Of a stretch of 64,000 nucleotides of DNA, positions 24,215 to 36,013 are shown piece by piece. The position numbers and the translations under genes were made by a program. The stretch lies in the NCBI GenBank assembly GCA_027946365.1, contig JAPEUQ010000015.1:372001-436000 (forward strand), given 5' to 3'. The notes beneath the pieces were generated by a model. It worked only from the letters and a program-made list of their open reading frames with translations. It made no database searches and was not told the origin of the DNA. Within the stretch, counting starts at the first letter, position 1; each line of letters starts with the position of its first letter. This stretch comes from Kalmusia sp. IMI 367209. Its lineage: Eukaryota > Ascomycota > Dothideomycetes > Pleosporales > Didymosphaeriaceae.

Positions 24215-27200
24215 CTGAAGGCCCTTGTATTGTAAAGGCCTGGGTTCTAGTATTCTAGGATTTCAGTATAGTGGTTTGAGCGTGGTCGGGACTTCAGGAT
24301 TTGGTCGAGCGATTTGTGCGTGTTACTCTCCATCAATGCAGTGTGGAGGGAAGACGAGACAGAACCAAGAGAAAGCACGCTGAAGGTTCTCTTCATCAAG
24401 TTGTGTATAATAGGTTTTCTAAGGTTCTGTGTGTGACTGGTAAGTGATAGTACTCATTACAACAACGATGTTGTTTATTCAAAGGAGCAATATTCGAAAC
24501 AAAGACTAACTGTTTCTACCATGATTAGACTTCACAAAGCTCGTTCCGTTCGAAGTCTCCTGAAGTGTAGTGCTTCCGAACCAACATACAATCTTTTGTG
24601 CTGACTTGACCGCCTCCGCTCTGTGCTATAGAACGAACTACTTGCTGTTTTTGTCGCAGCAGACTAGTGCTGTCGTTGATCTATACACATGTTTCCGAGT
24701 GCAGAGCTGTCAGTCTGTCCACTAAAGCAGCGGTGAGATGGTGAAGCATGTATCGAGAAATGATGTAACGGCTTCGATCTGGGCTTCGGCACCTTTGTAG
24801 GCCGGATAGCGCTTACAAGCATCAAATGTTGCACAGAAACACCTGTTGTATCGCACCATGTCACCTTTATCAAGACGTGATGGGTTGCATTTGATCCGAA
24901 AGCAGGGTGTAACGACGACATGATAGGCTGAATGAGTAAATTGCGTCTATTTGAGGTACGTTGAGCCTAAACAGGTTAGCTGTATGACTCATGGATATAC
25001 ACATTTGCGAGATGCCGAGGCAGATCAGCAGGTGTTGAGAACGACACATCTTCTACATGGCGCGCTCTGCCATCGATTATAGTACCGAGTCCTAGAAAAC
25101 ATGAGAGTCATGGGCTTGAACACATATCTAGGAGATATTCACTGTCCGGTTTGACGAAGCATCATGTGTGATGCTTGCTGTGGTGGTCGAGTACCCGTGC
25201 TAGTGGACGTAGCTGTATAGTCTATAGATGGGCGCTAAATGCGGTCCAATACCGACAGTAGATGCTGCAGTCAGCCGTGAAGAAAGCCTGTGGCTTGTCG
25301 GAGATTTCTGGACAACTGCTGGGCCGGGAAACTGGACATGGGTTCAAGATGGTTCTGTACCTGCAGTCGCGGATGCGGCAGGTGCGACGGTAACAGTGCC
25401 AGAAAATGGGTCCTTGGCAGACAGAGAGCCCGGTTCTTGATAGACTTGGAGCGCGTCACTGGTAGGTGCCCAGGGTCCAGCATTCATTGCGGACTCGAGA
25501 TGGGAAGGTCGTGGATTTTGGGGAGCTGCAGGTGTTTTCTGGGGTGATCCCGAAGGGCTGGGTCGTTCAGGAGATGTTCACCCGCCGGCAACGTGAAACA
25601 AAGCGCGTGATCCTATGGGTGCCACGGGTATCAGAGACAGGCTTGCCGAGATGGTGGGAGGAGGACCGTCGTGTATTTTCCCAAGATGAGCACACGAAGC
25701 TCCGCCGCACACAAGGTGCATTCATAGAACGTGGGAGGCGGTTCTTGATTGCTGCTGCAGCAGATGGTGTACAAGGCCGTGACGCGCATATTGCATGCAG
25801 CCCCTCCAATCTCCTGCGTGGATGAGGTAAGACGCCCTCACCATGGAGGACACGTGTAGGCGCGTCCGGCATTGTCCAGATGCACTGAAACGTAGTTCGA
25901 GGGCCGTGAGCGATGCTGTTGGTGAGCTCTGGCCTCGACGACTCCTTCGTGACCAGATGTGCGCCCTGTCAGCGATCATTGCGGTGGGGGCAGTTAGCAC
26001 TAGGGAGATTGTCAAACGGCACGTCTGTATACTTTCCGAGTCGCTGATCGCTGTATGCTTGATGGCAAACTGCCACGCGCAAGCGTGCGAGGGAGGAGGA
26101 GGGATGACGAGAGCTGAGCGGCCTTCGTTCACGCGTCGTTCTCCAGGCTCGGGTATGTCAACATCAGCCTGTCTATTTTAGGGTGGTCCCTGAAAAGGAT
26201 TGCCGTTTGAGGGGTGGGCTCGCTTCTCCTCTCCGGGGAGAGAGTGGTCGAATGAAATGGGCCAGACGGCGAGGCTAGCGGTGCCGCGTCGTCGGCCATG
26301 ATGCGGCCTGCGATGATGGAGGATGCATGGGAAACGGCACGCAAGCACGATCGCGGTGAGCGGACGGGATGCCAGGCGCATGGCGGCCTTCGAGGCCCTT
26401 CGATGCAACGCCATCACGTCTGGCGGCGAGTCAAGCGGTGCTATTGACAAAGCCATGTTGTATTGACCGGGAGCGGCGCTCAATCGTCGCGATCTTCGAT
26501 GTGGAGGCCCCTTGGCGTGCGTTGACCGTCTGGGCCTGGCGCGCGCCGCCATGGCCAGGGCCGCCGCGAAGGACAAGCGTTTCAAATATCGGACCCAGAG
26601 GCGGGCGCGTTGCGTTGCGTGCGTTGTGTTGCGGCTGAGCGGGCCTGGGGCAGCGGTCAGCACCTTGACGATGCGCGGCTTGTGCTGTAAATGTGAATAC
26701 CGTGTATGCGCGCGCGCTCCCGTTCATTACGCTCGCTGGAAATTGGGTCCGCCTGAGGCTGTCGCCAGAACGAGCCGTCTGTGCCTCGAGCGCCGATTGA
26801 TACTGAAATTGTGAGGACCCTGGCGCCCACACAAGTCTGGCTTGCGCTTGGACTGCCGCACTGCTGGCACCCATTGGCCGGGCTCCACTCCACGGGAGGG
26901 GGAGCGTAGCGGACAGCGAAGGTGTGTGCCTGTCCACGCTGCCGCAGTCCCTCTTCGACGTCCACCGTCACCGCCAGCTCCTCGAGCCCGCCGCTGTCGC
27001 CCTGCCGTCCCTTGCCGTCCCTCGCTCTCTACTCCCTCTCTCTCACTCACTCACTCTCGCAGCGCCGGGCCCTGTGAGACCGACGTTGCACAGCCGCCGC
27101 AAAGCGACTTAGTTTTCGGTGTGCTGCTCGCGTCTCTCCGTCACCTCGACGACAAGCGATCAAGCGGTTCCCCTCGTATCAGGGTCCCCTCACCAAAACC

Positions 27201-27319
27201 ACAACCTCTTCGCCCTCACCTCACCTCACCTCCACCACCTCTACGACCACTGCCCGCTGGCACCGGCCGCCCTCTTGCCGCTGTCCTGCCCGCAGGCTGC
27301 GCCCGCATTCTAGGGCAAG
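24215..27319. other. Gene-poor 3.1 kb stretch before the LIM-RhoGAP gene
   Basis: No gene supported. Open frames at 25228-25440, 25466-25825 and 25843-26181 have no recognisable domain, overlap one another on both strands and lack clear splice links. The last 500 bases are pyrimidine-rich (runs of CTCT/CACT near 27020-27060 and CACCTC near 27210-27240), consistent with a long 5' leader and promoter for the downstream gene. Confidence 0.45.
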
Positions 27320-30300
27320 ATGGAGTCGCCCGGAGGATATCCAGAGTCACCGCTGGACCAGGATGATGTCGTGTATCCGTGCAAGGGATGCGGAGAGGTA
27401 GGAACAGGACCTATCATGCCCGCTACAGCAGTTGCTAACGTGGCCGCAGATCCTCGAGGAAGGCAAGGCATTCGAGTTAGGTATGCATTCTTCCACGAGA
27501 CACGGGCTCCCTCGCGCCCTCCCCTCCCGTGCTGCGACCTCGACTGACGTGCGATAGCTGGCAACCGATGGCACATCGACTGCTTCCGCTGCAACACCTG
27601 CGGCACCCTCCTCGACTCGGACGCAAACCTGCTGCTCCTCGGCGACGGCTCGCTCATCTGCAACAACTGCACCTACAGCTGCAACCACTGCGGGAACAAG
27701 ATCGAGGACCTGGCTATCTTGACCGGAGACCAGGCCTTTTGCGCCAACTGCTTCCGATGCAGGAACTGCAAGCGCAAGATCGAGAACCTGCGATATGCCC
27801 GCACTTCGCAGGGTATCTTTTGCATGTCATGCCACGAGTCGCTGATGGCACGGCGGCGTAAGAAAACCAAAAAACCCCCCTCATCCAGTGTCGCTCCAAA
27901 GGTGGACAAATCACTGCCCGCCCTGCCTCCCAGCGCCGCGACCCAGTTCACACCGGATATCGATACACCGTCCGATGTGTTCTCGGAGCCCACAACCACT
28001 GATGTGTCTCCTAGGCCGCCGCAACCCAGGCGGAATGAATCTTCTCCAGCTAACTTCAGGCGAGAAGCGTCTCCTGCTTCAGGCGACGATCCCCGAAGGG
28101 GTACGCGCTTTTTTATATTACCTCGACCGCGTTGCGTTTGTTCATACTCTGGAGAACATTGTACTGACGAGTGCCACCTAGACAACGTCACGCTACCCGC
28201 GAGCACCTACAAAGAAGCCAACCACTCTGAAGCATCCGACACAGGCGACGACAATGGCATTCTGCTTCCCTTCGCCCTAGACCCGAACACCGCGCCAGGA
28301 CCGTCTCCAATCGGCAAGACCCACAGCAAGACGACTGATGCAAAATCTAGTCGTGATTATTTCAATCGCCCGGTGGGAGGCGGCCATAGAGAAATGCTCA
28401 AAGAGAACAGATCCCGATCGGCGTCTGCAGAGCGACAGCCAACAAGCCCCCATATCGCTTACCAAGAGAAAGGAAGGCAGCCCTCCGAACAACTCGTGGA
28501 CACACTTCGAAAGCGCAAGGACAACTCCAGCGAGTCACCCGCTGTTGCTACCGACCGAACGCGTAGTCAGCATGCCTCGCCTGCCCCTTCACAATCTTCG
28601 GAGGCTTTCAAGCTACAGGAAGTCCCCAAGAATAAGAGAGCGGAAGCGAGGAAGAACTCAACTGCTCGGTCCCCTTCACGTGGCTCCCCTGCTACGGATT
28701 TGTCTGGAAGGCTTACGAGCCCACCCGTCGAAACGAACACGAAATCGCCGGCACCAATAGATACTCAGATTGCCCGTGATGACTCGTCCGCCACATCTAG
28801 CTCGTCGTTTGGATCCTCCCAGCAACGTCCACAAGTCGAGCGACCGGCGCGTGGTGATTCTCTTGCTAATTCATCGTTAAAGTCTAGGAAGGATATATCC
28901 GCCACAACTCCTACCACGCCGACTATGCCTCAGACCGAACGGAAGCCTTCCACTTCCTCGGCATATCATCAACAGAATGGCACATACGGAAGCAGTAGTA
29001 CAAGCGACTCGTATTCTAGAGACACGACAGATCCACCGGTACCGCCTCAGCGCTCTGCGGGAAGACGCCCTCCGCCACCCACCGATACTTTTGTATCGCC
29101 CCGTGCGCCTCCCCAGCCTCCACCGCCACAGAATCATAGGACCTCTGAATCCACCAGCACCATGCAGAGTGATGGTTCTAACACAGCCTATTCTGCTGGT
29201 GGTCTGCCGCGTTACAGTGCACAGGGTGACTTCTCCATGGACGAGGATTTTGCACGTCTACTTTCGAATCAAGAGGCGGCTCATGAGAAAGAAGGTGGTA
29301 TGTTAAGAAAAGTCTCTAATGCTATGAAAGGGCATGGTCGGAGCTACAGCGACCGTGGCTCGATCACCTCTCGTGGGCACGGACACAAGAAATGGCCAAC
29401 TAATGGTTCCATAGATATCAGCAGCCCAACTATTGCTTCGCCGGATTCCAAAGAAGAAGCTGTGAACTTAAGGAACGAACTCCGCCGAGCACAGCAAAGG
29501 ATCGCTGAGCTCGAGGCGGAGAAGAATGGTCTGCAAGAGACCGTCCACAGCGCTCAAGACATCAAACAAGCCAATACCATGCTCAGGGAGAAGCGAAACA
29601 CCATGGCTGTGCTCGACACCCAACGTGAGATGGTCATTCGAGAGCTGGAAATCATGACTGAACACCTCAAGAAGGCAAAGGAAAGCAGCGGCTCCATGGA
29701 TATAAATCAACTAAAGTCAGACATCTTAAAAGATTTTGCGAACTCGCTCCAAAAACTGAAGGATCAACTCGGTGGCCAGATTGAGGACCTCATTGCTAGA
29801 CGAACTGCCCTCACGGATGAAATATCGAACTTGATCCAGATGAAGGATAAGGGTTTCCAGGAATACGAGTCTCTCAGTGCACAGAATAAGAAGCTCTCAG
29901 ATATGAACGCGAGCCTCATTGAGTCGATCCAGTCAACACTGAAGAGCAATAAGCAGCACAATGGAAATCACTCTATTGACATGGCTCGATCACCAGCAAA
30001 CGGCCTGGGTATCTACAATACCACGCACAAGGGCGGAAAGTCAGATATATCTGTCGATGCCCGTGAGGTCGCGCACGAGCCATCGTACTCGAATCTGCAC
30101 GAGGCGGATAGCGAAGCAACGTTGGCTCAGCCGCAGGTTGTTAACATTCGTAAGACTGGAAAGGCCACCAAGTTTTCAAACTGGAAGAAGGGCCGCGAGG
30201 CAATCACGAAGAACGTTACCAAAGGTTTCAAGGGAGCATTCGGACCGACCGAGTCGAAACAGGAGGATGGCAATATCAGAGTCATTGGAACTCCATATGG

Positions 30301-31179
30301 CTCTACGCACTCGCAACCCGATTTTGCCTCGATGACCAGTTCAATGACCAGTTCGCTTAAGAGCAAAGAAGAACAAACTCCACGAGGCTGGTTCAGTGGC
30401 AAGGGTGCTGGCAACAACCCCAAAGACCGGCTGAGACCAATGCAACATAACAGCAGCAGCACAAACCTAGACGGTGAAAATAGCTCGGTGTTATTTGGGT
30501 CTGACCTGTCCGCCCGGTGCGATTACGAGAAGCGCATGATCCCTGCCATCGTTAGCCGTTGTATAGAAGAAGTGGAGGCCCGAGGTTCGTTTTGCTCTTA
30601 TATTTTTCTCTTTGTTCTAGCTGACATATTCTTAGGCATGGATGTTGAGGGCATTTATCGCAAGAGTGGCGGCACCTCTCAAGTCAATCAAGTGAAGAGT
30701 GGCTTTGAAGGCAATGACGAATTCGATATCTCGGATCCGGACCTTGACATTCATGCCGTTACCTCAACTTTGAAAAACTATTTCCGCCGTTTGCCGGTCC
30801 CTTTGATCACGTTCTCAGTATACGATCAATTCCTGGAAGCTGGTGCGATCGAGAACCCAGAGCAGAAGGTCAGGGCGCTCCATGCTGCCATCAGGGAGAT
30901 CCCTCGCGCGCATCACGATACACTCCAGTTCTTGATTTTCCACTTGTCGCGGATCATCCAGCACGCCAATGACAATCTGGTAGGTCAAATCATCTCTATT
31001 CCTAGATCACTTTGCTGACAGCCTGTTAGATGACGCCGCTCAATCTTGCCGTCGTCTTTGCCCCGACAATCATGCGACCTACAGATATTCAGCGCGAGTT
31101 GACCGACATGCAAGCTCAGCGAAACGCCGTTCAAGCTCTTCTGGAAAACCACAAGAACATTTTCTTCGATGAAGAGTGA
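27320..31179 (+). CDS. LIM-domain Rho GTPase-activating protein, 1182 aa
   Basis: RGA1/RGA2-type GAP that switches off Cdc42/Rho GTPases in polarity and septation. Six exons: 27320-27397, 27450-27480, 27558-28100, 28182-30584, 30636-30979 and 31030-31179; 3549 nt in frame. Two LIM zinc fingers lie within about residues 20-150 (YPCKGCGE, WHIDCFRCNTCG, YSCNHCGNKI, FCANCFRCRNC). A long disordered Ser/Pro-rich region follows, then a coiled coil (about residues 590-720, NLRNELRRAQQRIAELEAEK). The C-terminal RhoGAP domain has the arginine finger in GMDVEGIYRKSGG and NYFRRLPVPLITF, ending NHKNIFFDEE. Introns 28101-28181 and 30585-30635 are multiples of three and open, so retention would not break the frame. 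Confidence 0.92.
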
Positions 31180-32002
31180 TCCTGCGGACAGACACGAACC
31201 GGTCTCACCTGGAAACATGGAACCCAACTAAAATGCCATGCATTTGCGCTTTGACTTGATTCATCACTTTCCATATCACCTTGTAGTAATCTCTTGATCA
31301 ACGACTGCTGGTCATGACATGGTCGATGGTCTTTCCTCTTCTTCTGTCCACATATTGCCGCTACGGAACACGATACGGACCTTTTCATTCGATTCTTTGT
31401 ATATGCGCAGAATCTCGTACACAAATTGAGCCATGAGAGAGCGTTAGCGCATTCACGCCCTGGCGCTCACGATGCTACGAACAACCCTTTTTTCTTTTCG
31501 TATCCTCGTTCACGACATCTGCTTGGAGTTGTGAGTTTGGAGAGCCTTGGGGGACGACTCCACTTCGGATTTGTGTATGATATGGCATTTAGTCCCCTTC
31601 TGATTCTTGCTTTGAGACAAGAGGGGGATATGTTTGGCGTTGGGTGGGTTTTGTGGTTTTTATTATACCCTTGAGGGTTCTGTTCATACGAGGCTGGCGA
31701 GATAGCTTGTTAGGAAGATTGAAGAACTTTATCATTTGTTCATCACTGTATATGTGTATTATGCTATGTGGAAGTGATGTTAGCAGGGTCAGATAGTGGG
31801 AGTCCTATCTTGCACCAGCCTTGACTGGAATAACGTAGTCACGTGATATATGACGACCCTTGCTCTTTCGCTTAGAAATCTAATGCAGGTCCAAAGGATC
31901 ACCAATGCGAACTTTTGACTCCGGACGACAGCTCGGACAAGGTCCCCACGACAACCTTACCCTTCCTTCCATTCTTTTTCGATACGTTTTCTTCACAGCA
32001 CC
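31180..32002. other. Intergenic, promoter of MIA40
   Basis: 3' flank of the RhoGAP gene and promoter of MIA40. One E-box palindrome at 31839-31846; otherwise nothing recognised. Confidence 0.45.
31839..31846. promoter_or_regulatory. TCACGTGA E-box palindrome upstream of MIA40
   Basis: Perfect 8-bp palindrome 157 bases before the MIA40 start. TCACGTGA is the preferred site of Cbf1-type bHLH factors, which in yeasts act on respiratory and sulfur genes. A chance match cannot be excluded. Confidence 0.4.
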
Positions 32003-33039
32003 ATGTTTCGGCCCGCCACACGACTAATTGCAGGCTCAACCGCAGTGCGCACCTCTGCGCGCGCCGCCGCACCTGCCCGTCGCTTCATCAGTACAGCTCC
32101 CCCGACGCAGAAGTCAAGAAGCTGGAAGAGCCTAGCGGCACGAGTCGGCATTGCAGGCGCGATAATATACTACTATAATACAACAGAAGTCTTTGCAGAG
32201 GAGCCGAGACGTGAGTGGCCTAAAGACAGTAGGGATGATGGTGGCAACTCACTAACGAGGGACATCCAGATGCCGTGCAAGCGCTTCCCATAGCACACGA
32301 AGAGACGGAGCAACTACCCACTATCGAGGATGTATCTAAGGCGCGTCAGCAGCGGAAAGCAGAGCAGGAAGCGATCGCGGCGCAGCTAGCGGCGCAGAAA
32401 CAAGCAGCAGCAGAGAGCGCACCCGAGACTGCAGCTGTACCTGCTGGCGGCGTAGAGGAGTTGGAAGAGGAGGCGGGCCAGCAGGGCGCATTCAATCCCG
32501 AGACTGGCGAGATCAATTGGGATTGCCCGTGTCTCGGGGGCATGGCTGATGGACCTTGTGGACCGGAGTTCAAAGCGGCGTTTAGTTGCTTTGTGTACTC
32601 GACTGAGGAGCCGAAGGGCATGGATTGCATTGAGAAGTTCAAGTACGCATCTTTTTACATAATACAGTGAGGGACATTAGAGGATATGAACTAACGGTGT
32701 ATTAGGGATATGCAGGGCTGCTTCCGACAGTACCCCGAAATATATGGCTCTGAGCTAGACTCCGACGCCGACGACGAGGATGATATACCTGCAGATGCAG
32801 CTCCCGCGACGACTGCAGCCGAGACTTCCGCCCTTGCCGAGACTCAGGGCGCGAAATCTCAGGCCCAATCTGCATCGGACCCTTTGAAGGCACCTCTATC
32901 AAAGGAACAGGACTCTGGCATGGTGCCTGATTCGTACCGACCCAGCAGCGAGACGGAGCGCGAGCCTGTGAGCGAGAGCGAGCAGCTCGTCCCCAAGGCG
33001 GCGCATGACGCGTCGAACGCCACCGCGGAGAAGAAATAG
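32003..33039 (+). CDS. MIA40: Mitochondrial intermembrane-space oxidoreductase MIA40, 304 aa
   Basis: Oxidative import receptor that forms disulfides in small cysteine-motif proteins with Erv1. Three exons: 32003-32210, 32270-32642 and 32706-33039; 915 nt in frame. An N-terminal presequence ([20 protein letters not shown]) and one inner-membrane anchor ([18 protein letters not shown], about residue 50-65) precede an Ala/Glu-rich linker. The catalytic CPC is at residues 155-157 ([10 protein letters not shown]). The twin CX9C pairs follow ([22 protein letters not shown]), then RQYPEIYG. The acidic Ala/Ser-rich tail is typical of filamentous fungi. Confidence 0.96.
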
Positions 33040-33732
33040 GTGGGCAATCATAGTGAAGTGACTGTATCATATTTATCTATAGCATGTTTGGAGCGTGGTA
33101 ATTGGGTTGCATTTCATACGGATCGGCGACTCCTGCTCTGGCGAATGGCAAAAACGTGTATTATATGTAGTCAAAAAAAGGCTCTGCTGTACAGTCTCCT
33201 AAATATTGGTTCGCGACATGCTTTATCGTCTTCATGTAACCCACCCATCAACGGAGTACTCTTGATCTGGCCATGTATTTATTTTAAATCGGCGACGGCT
33301 CATACATTTCGCGCAGGACTGTGTCTGGATGATGGCTCTTGCTATTCAAGTCCATCCCGACTCTCAAAAGCAGCTTAATGATATTTTGTGCTTCAACATT
33401 TGCTTTTTGAAAAACTTTATTGAATTTAGAGCCAATAGGAAATCAGACAACAAACAACCCTGTTTGAACTACACGCGTTTTTGTTCGGTGCCTTGACGCG
33501 TGGGCCAAGCTATCGGTTGATGCGCGTGGTATGACGTAGTTGCGCCAGTCCTCACATGCTTTGCTCTCGCTTCAAGGTCCGGCCCTGCAGTCCTTGTTAC
33601 TCTCCCATCACACGACTCCTTAAAACACCCGCCTGCGCGCAGTCTGCATCTCTCTTCCTGCGTCGCTCACTTGTTCTCCATCTCTCCACTACCATCAACA
33701 GCTTTTTCTCCAAGAACAAGTCAGCTATCGCC
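33040..33732. other. Intergenic, promoter of the OM14-like gene
   Basis: 3' flank of MIA40 and promoter and leader of the next gene. No feature beyond short open frames. Confidence 0.45.
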
Positions 33733-34494
33733 ATGTCGTACGCGGACATTGCTGCCAAGGGCCCCAAGCAGAGCCCTGAAGAGGTGAGTTTTCGATAAAA
33801 CAGATAGCAAAGTACACGAAGAGGAGCTAACAATTTCGCAGGCGTAAGTCATTCCCACTATCTTCGCGGACGCTGTTCGATGCCGCATTGTTGGGAGCCC
33901 CAGCAGCTCTCGCGGAGCTTCGACGACACCAGCATCGCATCCTCCTACCACCCCTCCCCACATCACCCCATCTAACACCACCTTGCAGTCGTGCCCCCGC
34001 CCCGGCCCAGGTCGAGCGCTCCGACGACTCCGTCTCCTCCCTCATCGACGTCGACTCCCCACACGTCTCGTCCGTCCCCTCCGACTTCGAGTCACAGTCT
34101 GTGAAGACCGACACGCAGGCCGAGCGCATCGAGTTCGAGGCGCAGGCCAAAGAGGCCGCTGCGCACGCGCAAGCCGCGAAAGACCGCGCCAAGGAGCGCG
34201 CGAAGAAGGACGCGCATCTCGCGAAGGAGAACGCAAGCAACCCCGTTGTGCTAGGCAATGCGGTGACGGTGGGCATCCTCGGCACCGTGCTGGGCGTCGG
34301 TGCGTACCGGAAGTATGTCCGGGACGAGCTGAGCTGGAAGGTCGTGGGTGCCTGGGCGGGTGTCGTCGGTCTGTTCGCCGTAGGCGACTACTACGTTTCG
34401 CAGTGAGTTGGCTCAATTTTGCCTCGTACTTATCCCGCATATCATGCTAACATGGCGCAGATACTTCTTCAAGAAGTTCCCGCCTAAGAAGTAG
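33733..34494 (+). CDS. OM14-like mitochondrial outer-membrane protein, 166 aa
   Basis: The N-terminus MSYADIAAKGPKQSPEE and the C-terminal hydrophobic pair (VVLGNAVTVGILGTVLGVGAY and WKVVGAWAGVVGLFAVGDYY) fit the fungal OM14 C-terminal family. Yeast OM14 is a receptor for cytosolic ribosomes on mitochondria. The middle is a charged helix (QAERIEFEAQAKEAAAHAQA). Exons: 33733-33783, 33842-33843 (2 nt, GC), 33989-34402 and 34461-34494; 501 nt in frame. The 2-nt exon sits between a perfect acceptor (CTAAC..TTTCGCAG) and a perfect donor (GTAAGT). It supplies an Ala codon; skipping it loses the membrane frame. The tail YFFKKFPPKK is basic. Family call is moderate. Confidence 0.75.
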
Positions 34495-36013
34495 ATGGGC
34501 GAGGAACGTTGCCTTTTTCTCTCTCTCTCCTCTCATGTTTGTCCACCCAAACGACATATGCCCTAATAGATTCCCACGACTTTTGACTCGGATCCCGTAA
34601 CGGGCGGCTTTGCTTGAATTCGACGGAAGTACGCTTGTTTGTTTGTTTGGCCTAGGGTCGAGCGCAGATTGCGGCGGTAGTTACAGCGCGCGCGATATAC
34701 ACATCTCTCCTGCTCTGTTGGATCATGTTCTGCGCGCGGTGCCGTGGTGCGGTCTGGTTCGGTGTATATATGCAGTCTACGCTTTCTGAATCGATGATAT
34801 CAACTCAATTCCACAGTTGTGCGTGCACATGTGTGTTTGTGAAATGATGATCGTGCGTTGAAAGACGGAAGAGATATTTGGAGGGTTTCGACGAGCGAGA
34901 GGGGCATGTTTACTTCTTGATAGTGAACCGCATAGTGGATAGCTAGCTGGTCTGAAAGAATAGTCGTCGATGCAGGGAGTAGCGTCTGCTTTCTTTTTTG
35001 CCCTTCTTTGTATGATTCACAAATGTGTGAAGAAGGGGCACGGAAGGTTAGAGGGATCGATGGGAGAATTGTGATTGTATAGAGCTTATCTTTGTGTGTT
35101 CGCTTTCAGGGGGTGAAGAGGGTCGTTGCGGTTCCTCTAGGGAGCGAGAGGAGCTGGACTGATGCTCATGGTGTGTATTTGCGGCTAGGGTGGAGTATCG
35201 ATTGATTGCAGCAATAATGTGAGTAATGTCTAGGATCATGAGGATAGAGGTATGGGGAAATAATAGTATGTTGTGTCCGCATTGGGGGATTACATATGCA
35301 GCTTCGTATTTGGAATCATGTACAGAGTGACGGCGCGATATGTTTGGCGTTATACGGGTGATCACTGACTGCACAAGACAGTGTGTTGTTACTAATAATT
35401 ATTTAACATAGACGAGATGTCTTCGTTGGAGTTGTTCGTTGTCGGATACCAGGATTGGGACTCATTTGTCATTACCCTGTGTGACTTCTGTCACTGTGAA
35501 GTGGCGCTACTATAGTCACTGCTAAGAGCTAATCATTTTTGGATGGTCTGACATATATGGGTATATGGACAGTACATTATAGGCAGTAAGATGAACAAGA
35601 CCATAGTCAATTTGTGGACAACTTGCAAGGTTGCTTCAATATTGTGTCGTAAGCATCACCTAATACACGTCTGTCGACCCATAGAAGCTCAATTGTAATC
35701 GCCGGGAAGCAGTCGTCCCGTAGACCCTTGGCTGTGCAGATAGAAAGTGGAGAACCGATTCGTCTCTGGGTATCGCCCTGCATTATCTATAGTGAATCAA
35801 TCTATAGCTGCAGTAGGGGTTCGGGGTCAAGTCTCAATTTAGAAACCGATGATGCTATCGGTTTCCTGATTCGGGTCGTAGCCAAGGCCGGACATCGAAG
35901 TACGCCCGGTCACGTGCTCTTACCCGAGCCAAGGCCGCCTCTAGTCTTCATACTGGAATTGTGTTCTGTCTTACAATTCCCTCTCATCGTCCTCTTCCTG
36001 TACTCCAGTACTA
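34495..36013. other. 1.5 kb intergenic region bordering the PKS cluster
   Basis: 3' flanks of the OM14-like gene (rightward) and of the PKS (leftward). No supported gene. A perfect inverted repeat lies at 35842-35865. Confidence 0.45.
35842..35865. repeat. Perfect inverted repeat, 9-bp arms
   Basis: GAAACCGAT, six bases, then ATCGGTTTC. It includes CCG-N10-CGG, a spacing of triplets like sites for Zn2Cys6 regulators, and could also form a hairpin. It lies about 150 bases beyond the PKS stop. A looser ACCGAT..ATCGGT pair occurs upstream of the PKS start. Confidence 0.6.

Noticed and set aside
26842..27366. 174-residue plus-strand open frame before the LIM-RhoGAP gene
   Set aside because: Composition (Pro, Arg, Ser) reflects a pyrimidine-rich leader and it overlaps the true start in another frame.
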